Source: Benincasa hispida | Lineage: Eukaryota; Streptophyta; Magnoliopsida; Cucurbitales; Cucurbitaceae | Direction of reading: 5' to 3' | Assembly (NCBI RefSeq): GCF_009727055.1 | Contig: NC_052357.1 | Coordinates: 9,859,541-9,923,540, forward strand | Length of the DNA stretch: 64,000 nt | Shown: positions 49,161 through 60,512 of the stretch, in pieces | Layout of the letters: each line of letters opens with the position of its first letter | Position numbering within the stretch: the first letter of the stretch is position 1 | Notes under the pieces: generated by a model | What the model was told of the DNA's origin: nothing | Seen by the model: the letters and a program-made list of their open reading frames with translations, nothing else | Database searches by the model: none | Translations under genes and position numbers: made by a program

Positions 49161-51005
49161 TGTAGGAATGTATCAACAACAACTAAAGCAACAAGGATCA
49201 TTTATGTACTCTAATTCATTAATTTTGGCAAAATATAAAGCATGCTCTTGCAAAAAACAAATGAGTTTCATGACATACCTTTGTAGAACTTCTTCAAAGC
49301 TCGAGCTCTAGCTGCAATCTTCTCCAAATCTTATTGCAAAACACCTCAAGATCTTCCCCACTATTACCTTGGTACTCTAGATTGAGTTGTGGGACTCAAA
49401 ATAAGCTTGAATCAAGGGATTAAGGAGAATTATTCACAATAGCAATCTTGGTGAAGAACCTTTTCTTTATCACGAATTTTCTCTAAAATTCTTTCTTGAT
49501 TACATGCTTGAAATTCACTCCAATCTATTCAATATATTGCAGATCATCATGCAAGGAAGAGAGTTGTATGAGTTGCAGCTCATGCTTGGAGTAATACAAA
49601 GGCAATAATGATGGCTTTTGTGTGAGCAAGTAGAAGATGGATAATGGAAAAACATGTTTTTCCATTTGTGTATTATTTTTTCTATTTTCCAATTTTATCT
49701 TAAAATCAAAATTTGATATTTCTAAAATCCATTTTGATTTTAAAAACTGAAAATTAAAATTAATTTCATAAATTAATTTTTAAATAAAACTTAATTAATT
49801 TAATATCAAATATTAAATTAATTTTTACACACATCCATCTTTATATATTTAAATCATATTTAAATATAATTTCTCCTATTCCGTTTAATTCTCAAATTAA
49901 ACACGTATTTATATCTCATATAATTACTAATTCCCTTAATTCTAATTTGAACATTTCAAATTAACTTATCACGATATTCTAGAGCTAGTCCATTACGAGC
50001 TAGTAGGGGGACCCCGTGAACCTATAGATCATGGGCTCCAACGATCTGAAATTAATTGGCTAAACTCATTAGACCAAATTAATCCCCATTTGTTAACTAA
50101 TGGGTCACTCCACTAAAGCCCATAGTTGCACTCCTCTCACTGTAGATATATTATGTCCACATGATTTAACCATAATCAGAAAGTCGACCCTTCACAGGTT
50201 TTTCGTAATAATGGCTGGGTCAAATATTTGTTTTACCCCGAGATTACGTCTTATTCCTCAAGTTTCTACTGATCCTCTAATGAATAATTTGTTTGTGATC
50301 CAATCACTAAACCAAACTCTCTCGGCCCAGTGAGAGGGTGGAGTCCCTTATTCAAGACCCGGATTCAGTACTTGAGAGAACAACATTTCTTCTATCCCTA
50401 AATCAGGTAGGCGTGAACTCCATCTTGCACCCTATGTCCCCATCTATCTATTAGGTCTTACCCCTGAAATGGGAGTCTTATTGAGCCGGCATTGTTGAGC
50501 CAACTCTCACCTATACAAATCTAAGGGTAATCTCGAATAAACAGGAGTTCATAGTTAGCCCAGGATTAAGATCGAGTTACCTAGGCCATCTAGGTGAAAT
50601 AGTCAGTCTTATACAGTAAACAGCGTTATAAAGCAAGAATGACTTATTTCTTGGTGCAATCTTTTGCCCCCACTCCTCATATCATAACATATACGAATTA
50701 GGATCACATCGTATGTAGCACTTTACAACTCTTTGTAACAACTACAGAGTAGGTCGCATCCAATAGTGTTACCAAAATAAGGTACCCAATCTTATTCATG
50801 TAACATAGATCATTTTGACTATTTACTCGAACCTAATCCACTCTTATGTCTCCATACAAAGTTCAAGTACTCATGCAATAGTCATGGATCTTAGTTTATT
50901 GGATTTAGACTTTCATACAATTTATGAAATCAATAATAAGTTTATTAATTATAGAAAATGTTTATCATTTTACAAACTGTGAGTTTTAGGACATAAAATC
51001 CAACA
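49161..51005 (-). mobile_element. Family A copia LTR, full length (1845 bp)
   Basis: Starts on the minus strand TGTTGGATTTTATGTCC at 51005 and ends CATTCCTACA at 49161. It is homologous throughout to the solo LTR at 15858. A purine tract precedes it and a primer site follows it, so it is a 3' LTR for the pol at 51-53 kb and a 5' LTR for the remnant at 48.8-49.2 kb. Confidence 0.88.
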
Positions 51006-51127
51006 ATACTCCCACTTGAACTAAAACTCCAGTGGATCAATATATACAATGTTGAGTTTACATGGAGAGAATAAAATGTACAAATACAATAAACTAGGGC
51101 ATTACATACCCATAAATTCTCCCACTT
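51006..51127 (-). promoter_or_regulatory. Two purine tracts between pol and LTR
   Basis: The minus strand has GGACAAGTGGGAGA at about 51127-51112, then ATGCCCTAGTTTATTGTA, then a second GTTCAAGTGGGAGTAT (51021-51006) directly before the LTR. The distal tract is the one in primer position. Confidence 0.7.
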
Positions 51128-51130
51128 GTC

Positions 51131-53001
51131 CTAGTGATACAAAACTCGTAGACCTAGTCCTACTAGGTGATCCTTAGCCAAGAAGGCCTTTGTAAATGGA
51201 TCAGCTAAGTTGTCTTGGGAAGCAATCTGGGTGATGATGACATCACCTCGGTGTACAATCTCTCTGATGAGATGGTACTTTCGTTCGATATGCTTTCCTC
51301 TTTTATGGCTTCGTGGTTCCTTTGAATTTGCAATTGCTCCACTGTTGTCACAATAGAGAGTGACAGACAGGTGCATATTTGGAACTACTTCTAGATCTGT
51401 CAGGAACTTTCTGAGCCATACTGCTTCTTTTACTACTTCACTAGCAGCTATATACTCAGCTTCCATTGTGAAGTCAGCAACACAACTCTACTTGATGCTT
51501 CTCCATACAACTGCTCCTCCGTTTAGAGTAAATATTGACCCCGAAGTTGATTTTCTCGAATCAATATCGGTCTGAAAGTCAGAACCAGTGTATCCAGTAA
51601 GAATCAGATCCTTAGCATCATACACGAGCATATAATCTCTCGTTCTCTGAAGATACTTGAGAATGTTTTTAACAGCAATCTAATAATCATGTCCAGGATT
51701 GGATTGAAATCTGCTGACTATTCCTACGGCATAGCATATATCGGGACGAGTACACAACATTGAATACATTAAACTCCCTACTGCTGATGCATATGGAATT
51801 CAATTAATCTTCTCAATCTCTTGAGGTGTCTTAGGACTCTATTCTTTAGACAGGTGAATTCCATGCCTGAAACGTAAAAGTCCTTTCTTGGAATTTTGTT
51901 ATACCTAGATAACATCTTGCCTATATAAGATGCTTAAAATAATGTTAATGTTCCGTTCTTGTGATTCCGAACTATTTGGATTCCAAGAACATACTGTGCT
52001 TCTCCCATCTTTCATTTGAAATTGCAAAGCCAACTATCTCTTAATGTCAGCTAGATATTCTACCTCATTCCCAATAAGTAGAATATCATAAACATACAAC
52101 ACCAGAAAAGCGACAGTTTTGTTAACGATTTTCTTGTATACACAGGGTTCATCAACATTTTGTTCAAAGCCATAAGATCTGATTGCAGTGTCAAATCTCA
52201 TATTTCAAGATCTAGAAGCTTGTTTCAATCCATAAATGGATCGATTAAGTTTGCAAACCTTTTGCTCTTGACCCTGCTGTATAAACCTTTTTGGTTGAGA
52301 CATATAGATACCCTCTTCAAGATAGCCATTCAAAAAAGCTGTTTTGACATCCATGTGCCATATTTCATAATCATAAAATGTGGCTATGGACAATAGTATT
52401 CTAATAGACTTTATCATGGTAACTGGAGAGAAGATTTCTTCATAATCTACCTCCTCTCTTTGGGTAAATCCTTTTGTCACAAGTCTAATTTTGTAGGTCT
52501 GTACCTTACCAGCTTGGTCTCGTTTTCTCTTGTAGATCCATTACAACCAATGGATCTTACCCCTTCAGGTTGATCTACAAGATCCCAGACAGAATTGAAA
52601 TACATAGATTCCATTTCAAGGTCCATGACTTTGATCCATTGGTTTTTATTCACATCATTCATTGCTTGGTTGAAAGACAATGGATCCTCTAAACCATCAT
52701 CTGGTATAATGACTTGAGTTTCAGTTAAACCCATGTACTGGTCAAGCTGTTACACAACCTTCCCACTACGACGAGGCATTCTCAACTCTTGAGAAGGATG
52801 TGAAGTCTTAGTTTCATCAACAACTCTTGTTGATGGACCTACTCTATCGACAACTCCTGTTGAAGGACGTGCTCTATCAACAACTCTTGTTGATACATTT
52901 TTTATTTCTCTATGAAGGATCTCGTATTTAAGAGTTCCATGAGCGTGTTCGGATCGCTCCGATCTCACAGTGACCAAAATATAAATATATACAATCAACA
53001 C
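51131..53001 (-). pseudogene. Copia pol remnant (linker, RT, RNase H)
   Basis: From high to low coordinates: a linker (53001-52750) with three related STRVVDRARPSTGVVDR-type units; MGLTETQVIIPDDGLEDPLS and MYFNSVWDLVDQPEGVRSIG (52734-52550); RT with KGFTQREEVDYEEIFSPVTM and WHMDVKTAFLNGYLEEGIY (52480-52205); and RNase H at 51466-51131 with MEAEYIAASEVVKEAVW, LYCDNSGAIANSKEPRSH and NLADPFTKAF. The RT catalytic motif at about 52086-52100 reads YVYD instead of YVDD. Frames break near 52500, 52200 and through 51470-52200. Gag, protease and integrase are absent: the linker joins LTR-end-like sequence at about 53000. It is closely related to the fragment at 1-1366. Confidence 0.9.
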
Positions 53002-53336
53002 ATATAGTTATGCAAATAAATCTTAATTATCGGCATGCCACGAACAAGATAAACAACAAGGGAGAGAGTTTCATACCAGTTAAAGACAGTCTTCACACTT
53101 TAGAACTCCAACGCAGCAAAAAACCTCCACGAGATCTACCAACGCACAGCAGCAGCGTCAAAATTGCAGCACAAACGACCGCTAACACGAATGCCGTGGG
53201 GACGACACCACGACTAAAGAGCCCCGGGTATTCTCGGAGTGAAAACCAAAAGAGTGGGCTTTGGTGAATTTGGTAGAGGAAGAAGGAAACACGAATCATG
53301 TAGGCGATAAGAAAGTGGGAGGGAAAAAAACACTAT
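53002..53336 (-). mobile_element. LTR end and leader stub of a family B-like copia
   Basis: When the Athila insertion is removed this joins 63491-64000. On the minus strand it appears to be the end of an LTR. A TGGTATGAAAC near 53070 might be a decayed primer site. The 68- and 85-codon frames here have no domain. The assignment rests on continuity across the insertion and is moderate. Confidence 0.5.
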
Positions 53337-55012
53337 TGATAACGGGTAGAAATGCACGTTATCATAGTTCTAAGTTCTTAAACAATGCTGGCCTACGTTG
53401 ATAAAACATGTTAAATTGCATCCAAAAAGCATCAAATTCATAATATTGAAGTCGCATGCGTTCATCGCATAGGAACAATTAATTTTTGTATTTTTATGCA
53501 GAAAATGCATTGACGCAAGGCGAAAATTGCGATCATAAGAAATCATTGGTCGAGCGCAGCATTATCGCAAGGCTTTGCGGTGATTGTGTTCGCAAACATT
53601 TGTTCAAGAAGGATTGCCACAACTTGGTTGACGCAACATGGTGGGCGCATCTGGGTGAAAGGCATAATTAATCAAGATGGGACAGAAAGCTGATGACAGT
53701 CGAATCCGAATTAAATTGATAGCCGCTAATGATAACAAATACATTCAGCTTTTCGGTGACAAATATTTGGCGCATCAGTCAGGAATTAAAGTCATCCCAT
53801 CTGTGCAATCATGAAAGAGAAGCCAACTTTCACCCTGGAAGTTCTATAAATACCAAAGGCATCCTTCAGAAAAGGGGTTCAGCTGTTTTTACGAGTTCAC
53901 AGTTATGTTGATAGTTTAGCCTTATTCTTAGATTTTCTTTCATTTTAAGGTGGATGCGAAAGAAGAAGTTTGTGCCGAAAGATTGTTCCGATAAGCTTGG
54001 GAGAGCGCCAGAAGCTTCTAGGACAGAGAGGGGGTCGACGCCTGCGGAAGCAGGAATATCTTTCGAACCGAATAGAGATTTACAGTGTAAAAGCCTCGGT
54101 TAACAAGGAATTTCTACCAGGCTCCCTACCTTTAACTTCCATTGTTATTTTGTACTCAACTCATTTATCGAAATGGAATTTACTTCTCTATATCTGTTCA
54201 CTCTTTGTTATTTACGCATGAGTAGCTAAATTTTTTGAATGGTTTGAGAAGCATTTAGCTAGCACAACTGGGAATCTTCATTTTATGCGATTATCTTATA
54301 TTATGTATGCTTCATTCGTCCATTAGAGATACTCGGGAGGGTAGTCTAAGGATAGGATCTAGGCTTGAGAAAGTCAGGTTAGAATCTAGGCTCGGGAGAG
54401 TTAGATTAGAACGCATAATCAAGAGATAGAAGCTTAGGAATAAGCATTGTTTGCTATTAACGCATCGCATGCATCCTAGAGATAGGATATGATTGTGTGC
54501 GGTACCTTGCCTTTAAACATCTTGCATCATCGCATAGGACAAGAGTAGAGACTTAGGAATAAGCTCTATGGACACTTTTGCATTCAACACATGCGTCCTA
54601 GACTTAGGAGCATCGCATTTTCATTGAAGAATGACATGTTGTGCATGGTTGTAGCATGATCGCATAATCTGATGCATTCCCAAGTAACGCTAGCTAAAGG
54701 CCTTCTCAACCCGTTCATCCGCATACTCAGTGCATCTATCACAGAATTCGACTTTTCTCAAATCTGCCGCATTTATTTATTTTTCATCACTGCAAACAAC
54801 AACTTCAACAACAAACGATTTATTTGGTTACCGCAAAGTTTTCCGAAAAATTACCACCGCAACCTATTTTCACAAGTTCCTGAGTTCGACCCTGAACTTA
54901 CTAGGAAACTCCGTGGAGTTTACACTTGGACTCTGCTGAGGAAACTTGAGTGCTCAATGAAATTTCACCATCACATTTCATCCACATTTTGACATCATAA
55001 AATAACGCATCA
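53337..55012 (+). repeat. 5' LTR of the Athila element
   Basis: 1676 bp, TGATAACGGG to ACGCATCA. It is rich in CGCA/TGCG words and contains several GAGAC/CTAGG(A/C)TTAGG-type repeats at 54330-54610. Small open frames occur in both LTRs but are not credible genes. Confidence 0.93.
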
Positions 55013-55018
55013 AGTTTT

Positions 55019-55036
55019 TGGCACCGTTGCCGGGGA
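55019..55036 (+). promoter_or_regulatory. Primer-binding site for tRNA-Asp
   Basis: TGGCACCGTTGCCGGGGA, one mismatch from the complement of the plant tRNA-Asp(GTC) 3' end, as used by Athila elements. It lies six bases after the LTR. Confidence 0.95.
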
Positions 55037-55179
55037 CTTCGGCAAAATAGTGTCCTAACGGTAATTTTTCTAATTTCTTTGTAGACTCTCAATCTCTGGC
55101 GAATTACAACCCAGAGATTGAGAGAACATTCAGATAGAGATTAAGAGACTGCCAACAACAACAGTCAGATAAAGAAGAG

Positions 55180-56520
55180 ATGGGAGAGCAGCTTGGAAAC
55201 GGAGCACCCAACGAAAACAACGTCATGGCGAATCCAATCCTTCTGGCTAACGATCGTAATAGACCCATTAGTGACTATGCATCGCCAAACCTCTATGATT
55301 TCTCTTCAGGTATCATGAGGCTTGCCCTTAATGGAAGCAGATTCGAAATGAAACCGGTGATGCTGCAGATGATCCAGACTACAGGATAATTCGGAGGACG
55401 GCGTGGCAAGCCCCGCACGCCCACCTCTGTAGCTTTATCGAAATCTGCAATACTTTTGTGTTCCCGAACATTTTTGCCGAAGAAGTTCGACTAACTTTGT
55501 TCCCATTTTCTCTTTGTGATCAAGCAAGGAAATGGGCGTATTCCCTCGAATCGGGAGAGATCACTTCATGGGAACAGGTCGTAGAGAAATTTATGAAGAA
55601 ATATTTTCTGCCTATTGAGACTGCTAGACGAAGGAAACTCATAACAAATTTTGAACAAGACATGGACAAATTGCTTAGCGATGCTTGGGAAAGGTTTAAG
55701 AGGTTGGTCCGGGACTATCCACACAATGGTTTGCCAGACTTCCTTCATATGAAAATCTTTTATCATGGTTTGAATCCCGCTTCGCAGACCGCTGCCAATG
55801 CGGCAGCTGCTAATGGTCTGCTTGACAAAAATTATGACGAGGCTAAGAATATCTTGGATCACATCTCTAAGAACTACGAAGATTGGAGGGAGAGTAATCA
55901 AAGACTGAGAATTAAGGATAACAATGCAAGTAATGGTGCTATTACTTCACTACAAAATCAGATGACCTCAATGATGAACTTAATTCAGGGAATTGCGATC
56001 AGTAACCCAACACTGCAAAATGGGCAAATCAACGCAATTAGTCAAAACACCGTAAGGTGTGCGACTTGCGATGATGGGCACGCAATGGAAGAATGCCCAC
56101 AGAATCCACAGTCTATTTACTTTGTGAAAAATAATTCCTTTTCGAATACCTACAACCCCGGGTGGAGAAACCACCCCAATTTTACATGGAAGAATCAATT
56201 TCCAACCTGTGGCACAGAAAGAAGGGCCACCTGGATTCTTCCTGCGCAATAACGGTCAGACAAGCAATCAAGCCAGTAGCTCACAACCGCTGCAATCTTT
56301 TTCCCTAGAAAGACTATTGAAGCAATATATAGAGAAAAACAAAACGGTGCTTCAAAGTCAGGCTACATCCATCTGCAATCTATAATTACAGATAGGCCAG
56401 ATTGCAAATGAGCTGAAAAACAGACCGCAAGGGGCTCTGCTGAGTTCAATAGAACTCTTACGCAACCTAGGGGGGATCAGGTAAAGAGCAATGTCAGGTT
56501 GTGACATTGCAAAGTGGAAA
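55180..56520 (+). pseudogene. Athila gag
   Basis: Starts MGEQLGNGAPNENN at 55180. TAA at 55387 breaks it after MLQMIQTTG, where relatives have Gln, and a frameshift follows. It continues at about 55400-56252 with FIEICNTFVFPNIFAEEVRL, the retrotransposon gag core FPFSLCDQARKWAYSLESG and ERFKRLVRDYPHNGLPDF. A CCHC-like knuckle, CATCDDGHAMEEC, lies at about 56063-56100, and YNPGWRNHPNF is an Athila hallmark. After another shift near 56220 the frame GPPGFFLRNNGQTSNQ ... RPQGALL runs to about 56450, with a TAA at 56383. Gag forms the capsid of the particle. Confidence 0.9.
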
Positions 56521-56742
56521 AACTGTGGAGGGAGAAAGAATGGAGCCGAGCAGGACTACTCCCATTGCGGTGGAACCTGAAATTGCAGTGACACAAGAAG
56601 AAAAAGGAGAAAAAGAAGCAATAGAGCCAGAAGTTGCATCGACCTCAAAGCCACAGAGACGGGGACTGTGAGAGTGCAGTTACTACCCTTCCCGCAGAGA
56701 CTGAGAAAGAAAAAGAACGAAGAGGTATAGTAGCAACACTTT

Positions 56743-57693
56743 TTGTCTATGTTAAAAAAATTACATATTAATATTCCATTCAGTGAAGCGATTGAAGAAA
56801 TGCCTACCTACGCAAAGTTTCTGAAGGATATGATAACCAAGAAGAGAGGAGCTGGTAAGTTTGCCACGATGGCTTTAACGCAAAGTTCGAAATCAATCAT
56901 TCCACCGAAGATGAGCAATCCTGGGAGTTTTACGATACCTTGATCCATAGGAGGACTGTACATCGAGCAAGCCTTGTGTGACCTTAGAGCCAGCATCAAT
57001 TTGATGCCTCTGTCGATCTTTCAACAACTGAATGTGGGGAAATTTGTGCCCACAACCGTGACTCTCCAACTGGCCGATAGATCTCTTGTGCATCCAGAGG
57101 GAAAAGTGAAGGACGTGCAAATCACCATTGACATATTTATCCTACCAGCCGACTTCATCATATTGGATTATGAAGCCGATGAAGATGTGCCCATCATTCT
57201 AGGGTGACCATTTTTATCAACAGGTCGTGCCCAGATTGATGTGCATAAAGGGAAAATCACTTTGAGCATAAACGAACAGAAGCTCAAGTTCAACATAATC
57301 CGTGCCATGAAGTTTTCTGACGGAGAAGACCTGCATGACTCAGACGACAACCAGATTTTGATGGAAGAAGAAAAGTTTGAAGAAGAGAATGAAGAAGAGG
57401 ATGCAAACGTATCCGTTGCTGCCTGTAATGCGATCATAGAAAAAATAAGCAAGGAAGAAGAGATGATCGCAAACCAAAAAGAAGAGCCAACAGAAAAAGA
57501 AGAAAGAAAAACAATGCAGTCATCCCTAGTAGAACCACCAATATTGGAATTAAAGACCCTGCCGAATCATTTAAAGTACGCGTTTTTGGGGCGGAACGAG
57601 AAGCTGCCAGTTATTATTTCCTCTGAGTTTAATAAAGACCAGGAGAATGCGTTGATGAGCATTATGAGGAAACATGTGCGAACAATTGGCTGA
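56743..57693 (+). pseudogene. Athila protease and linker to RT
   Basis: LHINIPFSEAIEEMPTYAKF (from 56757) and TKKRGAGKFATMALTQ precede the aspartic protease. Its active site, normally DLGAS in Athila, reads DLRAS at about 56977-56991, then INLMPLSIFQQLNVG. TGA at 57205 interrupts IILG-PFLSTGRAQIDV where Arg is expected. An acidic Glu/Lys-rich linker (57350-57520) and LKTLPNHLKYAFLGRNEKLP lead into RT. Confidence 0.88.
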
Positions 57694-57699
57694 ACGCTC

Positions 57700-57947
57700 G
57701 CCGACATCAGAGGAATTAGCCCTGCGTACTGTATATACCATATTCGTCTCGAAGAAGACCACAGGCAACGATCGAACATCAACGCAAACTCAACCCTGTG
57801 ATAAAAGAAGTCGTTAAAAAGGAGATCATTAAATGGTTAGATGCGAGCATTATTTATCCTATAGCAGAACCTTGGTCAGCCCCGTGCAGTGTGTGCCGAA
57901 AAAAGGTGGCATGACGGTAGTCTCGAACAAAAACAATGAACTAATAC
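57700..57947 (+). pseudogene. Athila reverse transcriptase, N-terminal end before the gap
   Basis: Pieces of the RT start in three frames: HIRLEEDHRQ, then NPVIKEVVKKEIIKWLDASI, then SPVQCVPKKGGMTVVSNKNN. Two small indels (about 57765 and 57875) separate them. The palm domain with its YXDD motif falls in the unsequenced block that follows. Confidence 0.85.
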
Positions 57948-58722
57948 NNNNNNNNNNNNNNNNNNNNNNNNNNNNNNNNNNNNNNNNNNNNNNNNNNNNN
58001 NNNNNNNNNNNNNNNNNNNNNNNNNNNNNNNNNNNNNNNNNNNNNNNNNNNNNNNNNNNNNNNNNNNNNNNNNNNNNNNNNNNNNNNNNNNNNNNNNNNN
58101 NNNNNNNNNNNNNNNNNNNNNNNNNNNNNNNNNNNNNNNNNNNNNNNNNNNNNNNNNNNNNNNNNNNNNNNNNNNNNNNNNNNNNNNNNNNNNNNNNNNN
58201 NNNNNNNNNNNNNNNNNNNNNNNNNNNNNNNNNNNNNNNNNNNNNNNNNNNNNNNNNNNNNNNNNNNNNNNNNNNNNNNNNNNNNNNNNNNNNNNNNNNN
58301 NNNNNNNNNNNNNNNNNNNNNNNNNNNNNNNNNNNNNNNNNNNNNNNNNNNNNNNNNNNNNNNNNNNNNNNNNNNNNNNNNNNNNNNNNNNNNNNNNNNN
58401 NNNNNNNNNNNNNNNNNNNNNNNNNNNNNNNNNNNNNNNNNNNNNNNNNNNNNNNNNNNNNNNNNNNNNNNNNNNNNNNNNNNNNNNNNNNNNNNNNNNN
58501 NNNNNNNNNNNNNNNNNNNNNNNNNNNNNNNNNNNNNNNNNNNNNNNNNNNNNNNNNNNNNNNNNNNNNNNNNNNNNNNNNNNNNNNNNNNNNNNNNNNN
58601 NNNNNNNNNNNNNNNNNNNNNNNNNNNNNNNNNNNNNNNNNNNNNNNNNNNNNNNNNNNNNNNNNNNNNNNNNNNNNNNNNNNNNNNNNNNNNNNNNNNN
58701 NNNNNNNNNNNNNNNNNNNNNN
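57948..58722. other. Assembly gap of 775 N
   Basis: A run of 775 undetermined bases replaces most of the Athila RT. Frames drawn through it are meaningless. The real length may differ, although about 0.8 kb would be right for the missing RT. Confidence 0.99.
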
Positions 58723-60512
58723 CTCAACGCATTCAGAATTTTGAAGAATGCGCTGATTACCGCACCCGTGTTAATTGCACCTGACTGAACACTTCTTTTT
58801 GAAATAATGTGCGATGCAAGCGGGTATGCATGGGAGCAACTTTGACACAGAAGAGAAAAACAATCTTACATCCCATCGCATATGCGAGTAAGACGTTAAA
58901 TCCTGCTCAAACCAATTATACCACCACAGAGAAAGAGCTTCTTGTGGTAATTTTTGCGTTGGAAAAATTTCAAGCATATCTGCTGGGAACGAAGGTACTC
59001 ATCCATACAGATCATTCGACGATAAAGTACTTAATGACAAAGAAGGACACAAAACCGAGGTTGATCAGATGGGTTCTTCTCCTTCAAGAATTTGATATAG
59101 AAATAATTTATCAAAAGGGGATGGAGAACCAAGTTGCGGATAACTTGTCTAGATTGGAAAACCCTGAAATTGACCGCAATGAATCAAAGGTGAGTGCAGT
59201 GTTCCCGGATGAGCAGCTGTTCCATATTGAAGAATTGCCTTGGTATGCTGACATAGTTAACTATCTGGTTTGCGAGCAATTTCCTGAAGATTATACCTAC
59301 CACCAACAGAGGAAGCTCACACATGAATGCATATATTATTACTGGGATGAGCCGAATTTGTACAAAAGGGGGGCAGACCAGATTCTGCGACTATGCGTAC
59401 CAAATGCTGATCAACAACGCATATTATCGCAATGTCATGACTCACCATATGGTGGGCACTTCGGAGGACAGTACGCCGCAGCCAAGGGTTTACAGAGTGA
59501 ATTCTTTTGGCCAACATTGTTTAAGGATGCAGCTGACTACGCCAGGAAGTGTGATCGGTGCCAACGCATAGGTAACATTTCATGGAAACATGCAATGCCA
59601 ATGAACACCATTTTGGAGCTTGAATTGTTCGACGTGTGAGGTATTGATTTCATGGGACCATTCCCTCCCTCGAATGGTAAACACTATGTTTTATTAGCCG
59701 TCGACTATGTATCCAAGTGAGTAGAGGCAATAGCATGCGCCGTAAGCGATGTGGCAGTAGTCTCCCAATTCCTAAAGAAAAACATTTTCACTCGTTTTGG
59801 CACCCCGCGTGCCATAATAAGTGATGAGGGGTCTCACTTTATCAATCATACTGTCAAGGAGCTGCTGCGCAAATATAACATTCTCCACAAAGTGGCCACC
59901 GCATACCATCCATAGACGAATGGTCAGGCCGAGGTGTCCAATCGAGAGATTAAGCTGATACTTGAGAAGGTAGTAAGGCCTTCACGAACAGATTAGGCAA
60001 TAAATCTCGACGATGCGTTGTGGGCATACCGAACTGCATTTAAAACACCCATAGGTATGTCCCCTTATGCGTTGGTATTTGGTAAGGCATGTCATTTGCG
60101 TCTAGAGCTGGAATATAAGGCACTGTGGGTGATAAAGAAGCTAAACTTTGATTTGAAGAAAGCAGGAGAAGCGCGAAAAATGCAACTGGTCGAGCTAGAA
60201 GAATGGAAGATTAACGCATATGAGAACGCAAAAATTTACAAAGAGCGCACAAAGCACTGGCACGACAAACACATATGCGGTAAGAATCTCCAAGTCGGGT
60301 AGAGGGTCCTACTATTCAACTCACGACTACGGCTCTTCCCAGGAAAATTAAAATCGCTCTGGTCTGAACCCTTCATCATTAAAGAGATATTCCAACATGG
60401 TGCGGTGGAGCTGATCACTGAGGATGGAAGCCGTACATTTAAGGTTAATGGATAGCGAGTTAAGGCATATTGTGGGGTGATTTTTAGCCAGAAAAGACCT
60501 CTGTGGATCTGA
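58723..60512 (+). pseudogene. Athila RNase H and integrase
   Basis: After the gap comes LNAFRILKNALITAPVLIAP, TGA at 58786, then [12 protein letters not shown] (RNase H Asp). A one-base loss near 58828 follows, then [32 protein letters not shown] (Glu), [17 protein letters not shown] and NQVADNLSR. Integrase has the zinc finger [20 protein letters not shown] with CDRCQRI, then GIDFMGPFPPSNGKHY, FGTPRAIISDEGSHF and NGQAEVSNREIK: all three DDE residues are present. From 58845 to the terminal TGA at 60510 one frame is open except for stops at 59637, 59718, 59913, 59994, 60300 and 60453. The tail contains [20 protein letters not shown] and HWHDKHI. Confidence 0.93.

Noticed and set aside
54672..54992. 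106-codon frame repeated at 63064-63486
   Set aside because: It recurs only because both Athila LTRs contain it; there is no credible protein, and the reading differs in detail between copies.
57833..58744. A 300-codon open frame in both directions over the RT region
   Set aside because: It is almost entirely Ns; the apparent openness is an artefact of the assembly gap.
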